From contig NZ_CP032157.1 in assembly GCF_003555545.1 (NCBI RefSeq), forward strand, positions 3,848,546 through 3,912,545: 64,000 bases of DNA, in the 5' to 3' direction. The stretch comes from Paraflavitalea soli. GTDB taxonomy: Bacteria; Bacteroidota; Bacteroidia; Chitinophagales; Chitinophagaceae. Numbering within the stretch: position 1 is the first letter of the stretch; the number at the start of each line of letters is the position of its first letter. The notes beneath the pieces were generated by a model. That model searched no databases, was not told the DNA's origin, and was given only the letters and a program-made list of their open reading frames with translations. This document shows positions 44,216 through 53,051 of this stretch, one piece after another. Both the position numbers and the translations under genes were made by a program.

Positions 44216-45619
44216 ATGGCATACGACGTAGTAGTTCTCGGTAGCGGCCCCGGTGGATACGTGGCAGCTATCCGTGCCTCGCAGCTGGGTTTTAAGACCG
44301 CAATTATTGAAAAAGAAAGCCTGGGAGGTATCTGTCTTAACTGGGGTTGTATCCCTACCAAAGCCCTCCTCAAGAGTGCCCAGGTTATGGACTATATCAA
44401 CCATTCCAAAGATTTTGGTATTGAGGCCTCAGGTACACCCGACTTTGCAGCTGTTATCAAGCGTAGCCGCGGAGCAGCCGATAAAATGAGCAAGGGCGTT
44501 CAGTTCCTGATGAAGAAAAATAAGATCGATGTAGTGATGGGTTTTGGTAAACTTAAAGCCAAAGGCCAGATAGAAGTAACTGCTGCCGATGGCAGTAAAC
44601 AAGTAGTAGAAGGTAAACACATCATCGTAGCTACCGGTGGCCGCAGTCGCGAACTGCCCAACCTGAAGCAGGATGGTAAAAAAGTAATAGGCTACCGCGA
44701 AGCCATGGTGTTGCCCCAGCAGCCCAAGAGCATGATCGTAGTAGGCAGTGGCGCCATTGGCGTTGAATTTGGTTATTTCTACAGCAGCTTAGGCGCTAAA
44801 GTAACCATCGTGGAATTCATGCCAAGGATCGTTCCTGTTGAAGATGAAGATATCTCCAAAGAACTGGAAAAGAACTTCAAGAAGAAAGGTATCGATGTAC
44901 TGACCAATGCAGAAGTAACCAGCGTTGATACCAGCGGAAGCGGTGTGAAAGCGAAAATAAAAACTGCCAATGGTGAGATCACCCTCGAAGCCGACGTACT
45001 GTTGAGCGCCGTAGGTGTTGCCGCCAATATCGAAGGCATCGGCCTGGAAGAACTCGGTGTGAAAACTGAGAAAGGCAAGATCGCTGTGGACAAATATTAT
45101 CAGACCAATGTACCCGGTATCTATGCCATTGGTGACTGCGCTCCCGGCCAGGCCCTGGCGCACGTAGCCTCCAAAGAAGGTATTATCTGCGTAGAGAACA
45201 TCGGTTACAACGAAAAGAAATACAACCACCAGCCAGAAGGCCTGGATTACAACAACGTACCGGGTTGTACTTATTGCACACCTGAAATTGCTTCAGTTGG
45301 CTTAACAGAAAAGCAAGCCAGGGACGCAGGATATGATGTTAAAGTGGGTAAATTCCCTTTCAGTGCTTCCGGCAAGGCCGTAGGCGCAGGACATACCGAA
45401 GGCTTTACCAAAGTGATCTTCGATGCTAAGTACGGCGAATGGTTAGGTACCCACATGATCGGTTACAACGTAACTGAAGTGATCGTTGAAACAGTAGTGG
45501 CCCGCAAACTGGAAACTACCTACCACGAAGTATTGAACAGCATTCACCCCCACCCGACCATGAGCGAAAGCGTAAAAGACGCTATCGAAGTGGCCTACGG
45601 TGAAGCGATACACCTGTAA
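44216..45619 (+). CDS. lpdA: Dihydrolipoyl dehydrogenase
   Basis: E3 subunit of pyruvate, 2-oxoglutarate and branched-chain dehydrogenase complexes; reoxidises dihydrolipoamide with NAD+. 467 residues: FAD site GSGPGGYVAA (9-18), redox pair Cys40/Cys45 (GGICLNWGCIPTKAL), NAD site VVGSGAIGVEFGYFY and the His-Glu active-site pair in IHPHPTMSE near the end. A single-gene unit closed by a strong terminator. The E1/E2 genes are not next to it. Confidence 0.96.
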   Translation: MAYDVVVLGSGPGGYVAAIRASQLGFKTAIIEKESLGGICLNWGCIPTKALLKSAQVMDYINHSKDFGIEASGTPDFAAVIKRSRGAADKMSKGVQFLMKKNKIDVVMGFGKLKAKGQIEVTAADGSKQVVEGKHIIVATGGRSRELPNLKQDGKKVIGYREAMVLPQQPKSMIVVGSGAIGVEFGYFYSSLGAKVTIVEFMPRIVPVEDEDISKELEKNFKKKGIDVLTNAEVTSVDTSGSGVKAKIKTANGEITLEADVLLSAVGVAANIEGIGLEELGVKTEKGKIAVDKYYQTNVPGIYAIGDCAPGQALAHVASKEGIICVENIGYNEKKYNHQPEGLDYNNVPGCTYCTPEIASVGLTEKQARDAGYDVKVGKFPFSASGKAVGAGHTEGFTKVIFDAKYGEWLGTHMIGYNVTEVIVETVVARKLETTYHEVLNSIHPHPTMSESVKDAIEVAYGEAIHL

Positions 45620-45641
45620 GGAACATACCAGTACAAAATAC

Positions 45642-45674
45642 AAAAGCGATCCCCAACCAGGGATCGCTTTTTTT
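45642..45674 (+). terminator. Intrinsic terminator of lpdA
   Basis: AAAAGCGATCCC (45642-45653) pairs perfectly with GGGATCGCTTTT (45660-45671), 6-nt loop, with T running on to 45674. Confidence 0.93.
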
Positions 45675-45695
45675 GATTATGCACCTTTATTATGA

Positions 45696-47021
45696 TTATT
45701 GAGTTTTTGTTATCATTTGATCTCCTGCCTTTTTCCCGGGCGCTATATGCCAGCCATCTGCGAGCGTCAGTTCCCATTCCGCGGTCTTAATAACTTTACT
45801 ATCCTTATTGGTGTTCGCAGGCATAGCTACATACAACAATCGCCAGTCTTTCATGCGGGCATCTCCCGTTACCACCAGCCGCCCCCAATCATCGGTAAGT
45901 GTCATCGTAGGATATACCGTTCCTTCCTCACCCAGAGGAAAAAGCGTATTGGGATTAAAAGAAAACCGCATGCTTTTACTAAGCTTCAATTCCAGCACCG
46001 GGCCTTGTACCAGTTTGGCCATATACACCGCTTGCTTCGCTATCCGTTGTTGTTCCCGTACTTCTTCTTCCTGTAGAATAGATGGCCTGTATTCCCGCGT
46101 TGCTTTTGTCACAGCCAGCTGCATTGTCTGCTGCGGGTCGCCGGATTGAGCAGCCGACGCCTGCAGCTGGTAGTTTTTGATCAGCAGGTCCGGGAAATTA
46201 TCTTTTGCTGTGATACCCCGTTGCCAATCGGCCTGCTTTTGCGAAAGCAGCATACCATACAAAGGACCCGTCAAATAGGCAAAGGAGCGGGCAAAAGAAG
46301 GGTAACTGGTAGTGGCATTATCTACAATAGCCGACAGGTATCCCGTGTCTTTCCTGGCAATACCACTTACATATACCCCGGTAAATTCCGCAAGCCCTTC
46401 ATTGAACTCCAGGGCCTCTTCCAATGCCTGCGCTGGCGGAAATAAGCGGTAGCGCCATTGGCGGAATAAAATAGCCTGTTGCAGGTGATGCTGACGCTCC
46501 CGGCCCACCGGTTGGCGCAATGCCGCTTTAAGCGCTTCCAGTTCCAGCCTGAAATAAATCCGCCCTTCCTTCGTATTCAGGTGATCGCAAACCGGGCTTT
46601 TCGTCGGCAATCCAAGCTCATCCTGCACACGATGGAACAGTTCATGCGCCATTAGCGTCACAGCCCGGTCTTTATCAGCAGGAAGTGGCAACAACATCAT
46701 CGTCCATTTAACACCTGCCCATGTAGTAGCCGTATTGGCAATACTAACAGTCAGGGGCAGCACACCTGTATAAATACCTCCTGCAGCCCTCAGTATACCT
46801 GTTGTATCGGGTCTGTTGGCATAAGCCTTGCGCGTGGCAGGCTCTACAAACAAAACCGGGCCGTCCAGGTCCTTATTCCACAACTTCGCTTGCGGAGTGG
46901 CACAAACAGTCCGGATAAGTTCAAAATACCCTTGTACCCGTGTCAGCATGCTATCAGGTGGCTGCGCTGCCGCCCGCATACCGGGCACTCCAACAAGCAG
47001 GAACAACAAGCTATACTTCAT
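45696..47021 (-). CDS. Secreted gluzincin-like protein with HExxH, family not recognised
   Basis: About 441 residues from MKYSLLFLLV; a longer start at 47063 is less likely. A signal peptide is cut before Gln (RAAAQPPDS). The zinc motif HELFHRVQDELGL lies near residue 126, and a second acidic site (EFNEGLAEFTGVY) follows about 80 residues later, the spacing of a gluzincin-type metallopeptidase. The C-terminal 150 residues look like beta-structure with no known domain. I do not recognise the family. It could be an active peptidase or an HExxH-bearing relative. Confidence 0.65.
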   Translation of the reverse strand: MKYSLLFLLVGVPGMRAAAQPPDSMLTRVQGYFELIRTVCATPQAKLWNKDLDGPVLFVEPATRKAYANRPDTTGILRAAGGIYTGVLPLTVSIANTATTWAGVKWTMMLLPLPADKDRAVTLMAHELFHRVQDELGLPTKSPVCDHLNTKEGRIYFRLELEALKAALRQPVGRERQHHLQQAILFRQWRYRLFPPAQALEEALEFNEGLAEFTGVYVSGIARKDTGYLSAIVDNATTSYPSFARSFAYLTGPLYGMLLSQKQADWQRGITAKDNFPDLLIKNYQLQASAAQSGDPQQTMQLAVTKATREYRPSILQEEEVREQQRIAKQAVYMAKLVQGPVLELKLSKSMRFSFNPNTLFPLGEEGTVYPTMTLTDDWGRLVVTGDARMKDWRLLYVAMPANTNKDSKVIKTAEWELTLADGWHIAPGKKAGDQMITKTQ

Positions 47022-47188
47022 ACGATTATTTCCTGCAAAGTTTGGTACTACAGCCTTGTCCAAAAAGTTTATTATAGCAAAGCTGTCCTTATTTATATCT
47101 GCTGCAACTGGCAGCAGTTAATCCCGTAAACAGGTCATTACATATAAAAAAACAGCGGCCAATTTGCTTAAAATTGTATTTTACCAGT

Positions 47189-48199
47189 ATGCGTAAAGCA
47201 GTGCTGCAAACAGTATTCTGGATCGTGTTCTTCCTGAGCTGGCAACGGGTGGTGTATTTTTATGTCGACAATGTTACCAACCGCCTCCTCTTTACTGCTT
47301 TTGATGTAGGCCAGGTAATACTGCTCTTTTACCTTACCTATTCTATCATCACCCCCCAATTATTTTCCCGCAGGAATAAGATACTCTTCCTGCCGGTATT
47401 ACTGACTACCGTTTTAGTGGTGGGTGTGCTGTTCGTATACACCATGCAGTATTTCCTGCATTACCGCCTCGTTCCCATTTACTTCAATTTTTCCTGGAAT
47501 TACAGCGACCTGGTGGCCAACCGCTACATCATAGCTTTACTGGGCGCACTGGCCGGTTTTATTGGCAAATTGTCTGTTGAGTGGTTCCAGGCCAGGCGGA
47601 AGATCGAAGAAGCCGAAAAGATCAGGGTAGCTACAGAGTTAATGTACCTGAAAACCCAGGTCAATCCCCATTTTCTGTTCAATGCCATCAATACCGTCTA
47701 TATACAGATTGACGAATCCACAGAGGCGGCCAAACATACCCTGAGCTCCTTCTCCGAAATGCTGCGTTATCAGCTCTATGAATGCAATCAGGAGAAAGTA
47801 CCCATCGAAAAAGAAATAGCCTACCTGCAACATTATGTGGGCCTCCAGCAGATGAGATTGGACGAACGCTACCAGCTAACCTTTACCTATGAAGCCAGCT
47901 TACAAGGGTTTATCATCGCTCCGTTTATACTCATCCCATTGATTGAGAACATGTTTAAACATGCTTCCAACAAAGGCACCCCCACCATCATCAGCGGAGC
48001 ATTGAGTTACAGCAATAATCAGTTAACTTTTCATGGTATTAATACCAGAGACGACGACCGGGTAACGGCAAAAGCCGGGGGCATCGGGCTCACCAATATG
48101 AAACGAAGGCTTGAACTGATCTATCCCGATCGTCATTCATTGACCATTAAAAAAAGCAAAGACCTGTATGAGGTATGGCTGACAGTACAACCAATATGA
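47189..48199 (+). CDS. LytS-type sensor histidine kinase (His_kinase family)
   Basis: About 336 residues from MRKAVLQTVF. Four membrane helices fill the first 130 residues, with no periplasmic sensing domain to speak of. The His_kinase domain has the phospho-acceptor His161 in QVNPHFLFNAIN, followed by an HATPase with PLIENMFKHAS (N box) and GGIGLTNMKRRLE (G box). The stop overlaps the response-regulator start by 4 bp (ATGA). Such pairs sense membrane or small-molecule signals; the cue here is unknown. Confidence 0.93.
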   Translation: MRKAVLQTVFWIVFFLSWQRVVYFYVDNVTNRLLFTAFDVGQVILLFYLTYSIITPQLFSRRNKILFLPVLLTTVLVVGVLFVYTMQYFLHYRLVPIYFNFSWNYSDLVANRYIIALLGALAGFIGKLSVEWFQARRKIEEAEKIRVATELMYLKTQVNPHFLFNAINTVYIQIDESTEAAKHTLSSFSEMLRYQLYECNQEKVPIEKEIAYLQHYVGLQQMRLDERYQLTFTYEASLQGFIIAPFILIPLIENMFKHASNKGTPTIISGALSYSNNQLTFHGINTRDDDRVTAKAGGIGLTNMKRRLELIYPDRHSLTIKKSKDLYEVWLTVQPI

Positions 48200-48903
48200 T
48201 CATCTCCTGTCTTATTGCCGACGATGAGCCTATTGCCAGAATAGGTATGCAAAAGCTGGTACAGCAGGCTCCCTGCCTGCACCTCGTTGGCATGGCCAAA
48301 GATGTGACAGAAGTGAGCAATCACCTTTCCCAAACAAACATACAACTCCTCTTCCTCGATATCCAGATGCCCGGCGTCAATGGCGTTGATTACGTTAAAA
48401 GCCTTGTCCGGCCACCCAAGGTGATCTTTACCACCGCCTATTCTGAATATGCCATCGCCGGCCATGACCTGAATGTATTGGATTACCTGTTAAAGCCTAT
48501 TACATTATCCCGCTTTCTGAAAGCTGTGAACAGGGCAAAGGAATATTTTGCACTGACAATGCAGCAGCCCCCAGACAACAATAATATTATTCCCGCCCAT
48601 TATCTTTTTGTAAAAACAAATCGCCAGTTGCAAAAAGTAGCCTTTGAAGAGATCCTCTTTATTGAAGCCCGGCTAAACTATGTGGTTATCCATACCCTCA
48701 CCCAAAAGATCATTACCTATTCATCCATGAAGCTGATGCAGGACAGTCTGCCCGCCCCCTGGTTCCTGAAGATCCATAAATCCTACATCATCTCTACTGC
48801 CATGATCAAAAGCATCCAGGGTTATGAAGTTACCATCGGTACCTATACCCTGCCCATAAGCAGAACACACAGAGAAGAATTAATGAAGATGATCAGCAAG
48901 TGA
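48196..48903 (+). CDS. LytTR-family response regulator
   Basis: 235 residues from MIISCLIADDEP, whose ATG overlaps the kinase stop as ATGA; an ATG at 48175 lies inside the kinase gene and is less likely. The receiver domain has Asp55 (LFLDIQMPG), Thr in FTTAYSEYA and Lys in LKPI. A LytTR DNA-binding domain follows (about 135-230: FVKTNRQLQKVAFEEILFIEA, KIHKSYIIS). It pairs with the LytS-type kinase. Confidence 0.93.
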   Translation: MIISCLIADDEPIARIGMQKLVQQAPCLHLVGMAKDVTEVSNHLSQTNIQLLFLDIQMPGVNGVDYVKSLVRPPKVIFTTAYSEYAIAGHDLNVLDYLLKPITLSRFLKAVNRAKEYFALTMQQPPDNNNIIPAHYLFVKTNRQLQKVAFEEILFIEARLNYVVIHTLTQKIITYSSMKLMQDSLPAPWFLKIHKSYIISTAMIKSIQGYEVTIGTYTLPISRTHREELMKMISK

Positions 48904-49040
48904 GCCCCAAAATGCAAAAACGGCCCTCTTACGAAAGCCGTCTTGCTGGTTGAAGTTGGAACGAAAAATATAAAATCAGTTATAAGGGCGTTATCGAAGT
49001 AAACGATTGCCGATTCACAGCTTGTCCCGCCACAGCGGGA

Positions 49041-49082
49041 ACTGCCGACTGCCGACTGCCGATTGCCGCTTGCCGCTTGCCG
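49041..49082. repeat. Heptamer repeat array, TGCCGAC type
   Basis: Six heptads in register: ACTGCCG three times, ATTGCCG, CTTGCCG twice. It follows a small CCCGC/GCGGG hairpin and lies just before the stop of the DUF4197 gene. Same unit as at 51.3 and 61.5 kb. Confidence 0.75.
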
Positions 49083-49085
49083 ACC

Positions 49086-49805
49086 TTAACTCCCCTGCGC
49101 TTGCTTACTGCCGAATACTTTCTTTAATATCTCAGTAGTACGTGCAACAGGATCTTTACGGATCTTTTGCTCTTCCAGGCCTACCTGGTAAAAAATACCG
49201 TCCATCGCCTTGCCGGTCACAAAAGCGCTCAGGTCGGGATTGATCTTATTGGCAGCAAAACGGTTGTAGTTCGTAAATACATCCGACCAGTATTTGGTAG
49301 CCCCGACTTTGCTGAGTGATTGTTCGATGATCGGGCGGAATGCCTCCGTCAGTTGCGCCGTTGTTTTTCCTTTAAGGTAATTAGTGGCGGCAAAGTCGCC
49401 TCCTTTCAGAATACCCAATGCATCCTGGATAGTCATTGTCTTCACCGCATTGATGAAAATGGGGGCAGCTGATTTGGCAGCATCTTCTGCTGCACGATTT
49501 ACGGAAAGAATGGCTTTATCTACTAAGCTGCCCAATCCTACATCCCGCAGTGTTTTTTCTACTTTCTGCGCTTCTTCGGGCAATAAGATCTTGATGGCTG
49601 CATTCTTAAAGAAACCATCCAGTGATGACAATTGATTGGCAGACTGCTGCGCACCTACCGATAATGCTTCTTTTAAGCCCGAAACAATATCCGCATTTGT
49701 CAATGCGCCGGTATTTTGTCCGTAATCTTTAATAATTTGCTGGGCTGTTTCACAGCTGTTTAATAAAAAAGTGCAGAGGATTAAAGCGTAGATCGATTTT
49801 TTCAT
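49086..49805 (-). CDS. DUF4197 lipoprotein
   Basis: 239 residues. Lipobox LLNSCETAQ (Cys18). The DUF4197 body begins at ITNADIVSGLKEALSVGA-like text (TNADIVSGLKEALSVGA) and contains AAPIFINAVKTMTIQDALGIL and YWSDVFTNYN. It is a helical family of unknown function found in outer-membrane or periplasmic proteins of Gram-negative bacteria. Ends with a Lys/Gln-rich tail. An exact -7 element sits 56 bp before the start. Confidence 0.92.
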   Translation of the reverse strand: MKKSIYALILCTFLLNSCETAQQIIKDYGQNTGALTNADIVSGLKEALSVGAQQSANQLSSLDGFFKNAAIKILLPEEAQKVEKTLRDVGLGSLVDKAILSVNRAAEDAAKSAAPIFINAVKTMTIQDALGILKGGDFAATNYLKGKTTAQLTEAFRPIIEQSLSKVGATKYWSDVFTNYNRFAANKINPDLSAFVTGKAMDGIFYQVGLEEQKIRKDPVARTTEILKKVFGSKQAQGS

Positions 49806-49860
49806 CAGGAATAATTTGAGGGCGTACAGATTACCGATTAATTTTGTTTTATGTCAAGCA

Positions 49861-49868
49861 CAAACGTA
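49861..49868 (-). promoter_or_regulatory. -7 promoter element for the DUF4197 gene
   Basis: CAAACGTA reads TACGTTTG on the minus strand, an exact TAnnTTTG; leader about 48 nt. Confidence 0.5.
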
Positions 49869-50037
49869 CAATATTCTGGTTGCTTTTTCCGTATCTGTGT
49901 GGGCAAATTAATGAGCAGTTCCGAAGCTCGGTTTTTACCAGGATCGTTTGACGTTGTAGTGCCTGCCAATGTGTTGTTAGTCCTGCCTGCGGTTAATAAT
50001 TCCAAATTTAGTACCAGTATTCTATAAAAATCCCGTT

Positions 50038-51171
50038 ATGCAGATCTCCATTTGGGAAAAAGAGAGTTTTTACGCACCTAAAGATATTATCATTGTTGGC
50101 AGTGGCCTGGTAGGATTGTGGAGCGCTTATTATATTAAAAAACAAAATCCTAAGTGTTCTGTTGCCATCGTTGACCGGGGTATTATTCCCACCGGCGCCA
50201 GCACCCGCAATGCCGGCTTTGCCTGTTTTGGCAGCGTGACCGAATTACAGGAAGACTTCAACAAGATGGGAGAAGACAAAACCCTCGAGTTGGTTAGCAT
50301 GCGATACCAGGGACTGCAACGTATACGCAAGGTACTGGACGAAAAACAAATAGATTTTGAATTGTGTGGCGGCTACGAGCTCATTGCCGCTCAAAGCGAC
50401 CCCGGCATGGAGGCCCTGGAAGAAATGGTAGCGGGCGTGAATAAGAAATTGAAGCGGGCTGTTAAAACCAGCCAGACCTTCAAAGTATCAGATAGTAAGA
50501 TCAGTGAATTCGGCTTTCAGCATATTGCTCACCTGTTGGAAAACAAACTCGAAGGATATTTACATTCCGGTAAGCTATGCCAGGCCTTACTGCAACTGGT
50601 ACAATCCATGGGCGTTATTGTATTCAATGGCGTAGAGATCACCCGTTTCGAAAAGATACTCGACAAGATCGTATTGTACACCAATCACCAACTACGTTTT
50701 ACAGCCTCCCAGATACTCATCTGCACCAATGCTTTTGCCAAAGAGCTGTTGCCCAAACTGGATATTGTGCCCGCCCGCGGCCAGGTGTTGGTTACCTCCA
50801 CCATTCACGGTTTAAAACTCAATGGCACCTTTCATTACGATGAAGGGTACTATTATTTCCGCAATATTGGCAACCGTGTATTACTCGGCGGCGCCCGCAA
50901 CAAGGCCTTCGAGGAAGAACGGACCACAGCAATGGACACCACGGCCACCATCCAGAAAGAACTGGAGCACTTCCTGGCTCATTATATATTACCGGGGAAA
51001 GAATATGCCATTACCGACCGCTGGAGCGGTATCATGAGCATGGGATCCGAGAAGATGCCCATCGTACAGGAACTATCGCCTAATATTTTCTGTGCCGTAA
51101 GAATGAGCGGCATGGGCGTAGCCCTGGCTCCCATTGTGGGAGAGAAAGTCGCTAATATGATGAAGGGATAA
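50038..51171 (+). CDS. FAD-dependent oxidoreductase of the DAO (D-amino-acid oxidase) family
   Basis: 377 residues. The FAD-binding GxGxxG is at IIIVGSGLVGLWSAYYI (about 18-34), followed by STRNAGFACFGS, a glycine-oxidase/sarcosine-oxidase-like motif. The second FAD contact is near the end (RMSGMGVALAPIVGEKVANMM), with YYFRNIGNRVLLGGARN before it. It likely oxidises an amine or amino acid. The substrate is not indicated by neighbours. A 20-bp repeat array begins at its stop codon. Confidence 0.9.
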   Translation: MQISIWEKESFYAPKDIIIVGSGLVGLWSAYYIKKQNPKCSVAIVDRGIIPTGASTRNAGFACFGSVTELQEDFNKMGEDKTLELVSMRYQGLQRIRKVLDEKQIDFELCGGYELIAAQSDPGMEALEEMVAGVNKKLKRAVKTSQTFKVSDSKISEFGFQHIAHLLENKLEGYLHSGKLCQALLQLVQSMGVIVFNGVEITRFEKILDKIVLYTNHQLRFTASQILICTNAFAKELLPKLDIVPARGQVLVTSTIHGLKLNGTFHYDEGYYYFRNIGNRVLLGGARNKAFEEERTTAMDTTATIQKELEHFLAHYILPGKEYAITDRWSGIMSMGSEKMPIVQELSPNIFCAVRMSGMGVALAPIVGEKVANMMKG

Positions 51172-51250
51172 TTGTCATCTCGGCCGCATAACTGTCATCT
51201 CAACCTCATAACTGTCATCTCAACCGCATAACTGTCATCTCGACCGCAGG
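51171..51250. repeat. Four tandem copies of a 20-bp unit
   Basis: Units at 51171, 51191, 51211 and 51231, each (A)CTGTCATCTC followed by a variable AACCGCATA part. Perfect 20-bp period. The last copy runs into a dispersed-repeat-like GACCGCAGGGAGAGATCC segment. Confidence 0.85.
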
Positions 51251-51288
51251 GAGAGATCCGCTATCGAAGCAATCAATTCGAAGCAAAG

Positions 51289-51337
51289 ATTGCCGACTGC
51301 CGACTGCCGATTGCCGACTGCCGACTGCCGACTGCGA
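51289..51337. repeat. Heptamer repeat array, TGCCGAC type
   Basis: Seven heptads in register: ATTGCCG, ACTGCCG, ACTGCCG, ATTGCCG, ACTGCCG, ACTGCCG, ACTGCGA. It is next to the stop of the M43 protease gene. Confidence 0.85.
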
Positions 51338-51342
51338 TTTTC

Positions 51343-52602
51343 TTACTTCGTCTTCAACACCTTGATCGTTTGGGAAGATCCTTCTACCCGGAGGAAATAC
51401 ATGCCATCCCGTAAATGCCCGATATTGACCGGCATATTACCTTTAGTGACCTTAACCTGCATAACCAATTGCCCCAGGTGATTGCGTATTGAGACTATTT
51501 TACCTGTCAGCTCCCCGGCAGTTCCGCCATCGATCGTAATAAAGGTAGTAGCCGGATTGGGGTATACTTTGATGGAGATCTCTGCAATAGCAGCAGGTTC
51601 TTCTATTGGTCTGGTGGTGGGTGGCGTTGTTACAGGCGTGCCTGTAAGCGCCTTGGAAGACAAGAGCGAATAACGCGCAGCACCGGGTTCAAACAGGCTT
51701 CTCATCTTGTTGCGTTGCCCCAGGGTAAACAGGTTGAGGCAGGCATCATCCGTAAAATCCATATAATTACTGTACATGTTGCCATAAGGATTGTTTTCGC
51801 AGGTCACCACCACCCCCGTAGGACAATTGCGTGTGGCGCCACGTTGGGGCGGCGTATCATCTATATGATCATCCCCGCAGGCAGCATCACCCCATATATG
51901 CCGCAGGCCCAGCCAGTGACCAATTTCATGCGTAGTCGTACGCCCTTTATTGTAAGGAGCGCCTACAGGACCTACTGTTCCAAAGGCGCCTGGCGTAATA
52001 GCTACCCCATCTACTGCTTTGTCGCAACCAAGCACACTGGCATAGCCCAGCAGTCCTCCTGCAAGGCTGCCTACCCATATATTCAGGTAATTGTCAGTAT
52101 CCCAGGCATCCGCTCCTCCTTTACTGGAAAACTTAATACGGTCATCAAGGCCATACATCAATATCGAGGTACTCTTCCTGGTAATGCCCGTAGTGGCTTT
52201 GCCGAAAGGATCGATCTTAGCCAGTTCAAATTCTATCAGGCAATCTGCCGCCAGATGTTTAAATACAGCCGGAACATTGATCGTATCACTGTTCAGTTTC
52301 CGGAAATCTTTATTCAATACATCTATTTGCGATTTGATCTGCGCGTCGCTGATGTTTTGAGAGGGCGTATTGTACAACACATGAACAACTACCGGTATTT
52401 TGATCACCGCAGGCATCGGCGAGCCCGTGCCATTGAGCATGATATCACTTTTGCTATAAGCATCCAGCGCTGCCATCTTTTGTGCTAATAATGGATCAGC
52501 CTGTAATTGTTGTTGCTGGTATTCGTAAGAAGCGCAGTTGCGCTGCGCGGTAACCGCCAGGCAGGTCAACAGCATTAAGTAAGCAAGTACAAAATGTTTC
52601 AT
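51343..52602 (-). CDS. M43 (pappalysin-like) zinc metalloprotease with T9SS sorting domain
   Basis: 419 residues. A signal peptide is cut before Gln (AVTAQRNC). The catalytic site HEIGHWLGLRHIWG has the HExxHxxGxxH form of metzincins, followed by the Cys-containing DAACGDDHIDDTPPQ and the Met-turn region NYMDFTDDACLN, which fits family M43. A type A T9SS sorting domain closes the chain (about 340-419, YPNPATTFITIDGG to SQTIKVLKTK). It is secreted to the surface or medium and cuts proteins there. No pro-domain inhibitor is obvious beyond residues 20-75. Confidence 0.95.
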   Translation of the reverse strand: MKHFVLAYLMLLTCLAVTAQRNCASYEYQQQQLQADPLLAQKMAALDAYSKSDIMLNGTGSPMPAVIKIPVVVHVLYNTPSQNISDAQIKSQIDVLNKDFRKLNSDTINVPAVFKHLAADCLIEFELAKIDPFGKATTGITRKSTSILMYGLDDRIKFSSKGGADAWDTDNYLNIWVGSLAGGLLGYASVLGCDKAVDGVAITPGAFGTVGPVGAPYNKGRTTTHEIGHWLGLRHIWGDAACGDDHIDDTPPQRGATRNCPTGVVVTCENNPYGNMYSNYMDFTDDACLNLFTLGQRNKMRSLFEPGAARYSLLSSKALTGTPVTTPPTTRPIEEPAAIAEISIKVYPNPATTFITIDGGTAGELTGKIVSIRNHLGQLVMQVKVTKGNMPVNIGHLRDGMYFLRVEGSSQTIKVLKTK

Positions 52603-53051
52603 GGTAACGACGTTCTTTCTTTGTGGCCGTTACATAGGAGGTGGAAGTCGTCTTCATAAGGACTTGCTTGCTAACAAGAGGGCGGTATTGTTCCGATAGG
52701 AAGATTGGAGGATATAAAACAGGTATAAAGCACATGCCATGAGATCGCATCCGTATGTAATGACCATGCACCGGTCAATTACAATACATCAAACGATATT
52801 GGAACACAACAGTAAATCGAAATAAAGGATAAAAAAGACTAACTGGTCCACAGAGTTACCTATTCATTGAGCCACTCCGGATGTGTAGAAATAGGAAAGG
52901 AGGTACGTAGTGAGTGGTATTCAGACGATAAGCTACTGTAAAGTAAGCAAAGGTTTTCTGTAAATCAAAGCACTTTACCAAAATTTTCAACCGCAGATGC
53001 CCCTTCGTGTAGCCTCAAATTGTATTTTTGGGGCTTTCACGACAGTCTTTT
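52603..53051. other. Divergent intergenic region
   Basis: 449 bp between the M43 protease and the glutaminyl cyclase. No ORF with a recognisable product. The right end carries the cyclase promoter element (53023-53030). A minus-strand promoter for the protease should be here, but no exact -7 element is seen. Confidence 0.5.
53023..53030 (+). promoter_or_regulatory. -7 promoter element for the glutaminyl cyclase gene
   Basis: TATTTTTG is an exact TAnnTTTG, 22 bp before the ATG at 53052. An apparent TTG start at 53028 is part of the element. Confidence 0.6.

Noticed and set aside
49041-51337. TGCCGAC arrays as CRISPR
   Set aside because: Units are 7 bp with no spacers of constant length, and no cas gene is present.
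51715-52488. Plus-strand ORF of 257 codons opposite the M43 protease
   Set aside because: Arg/Ile-rich shadow of a gene with clear catalytic motifs.
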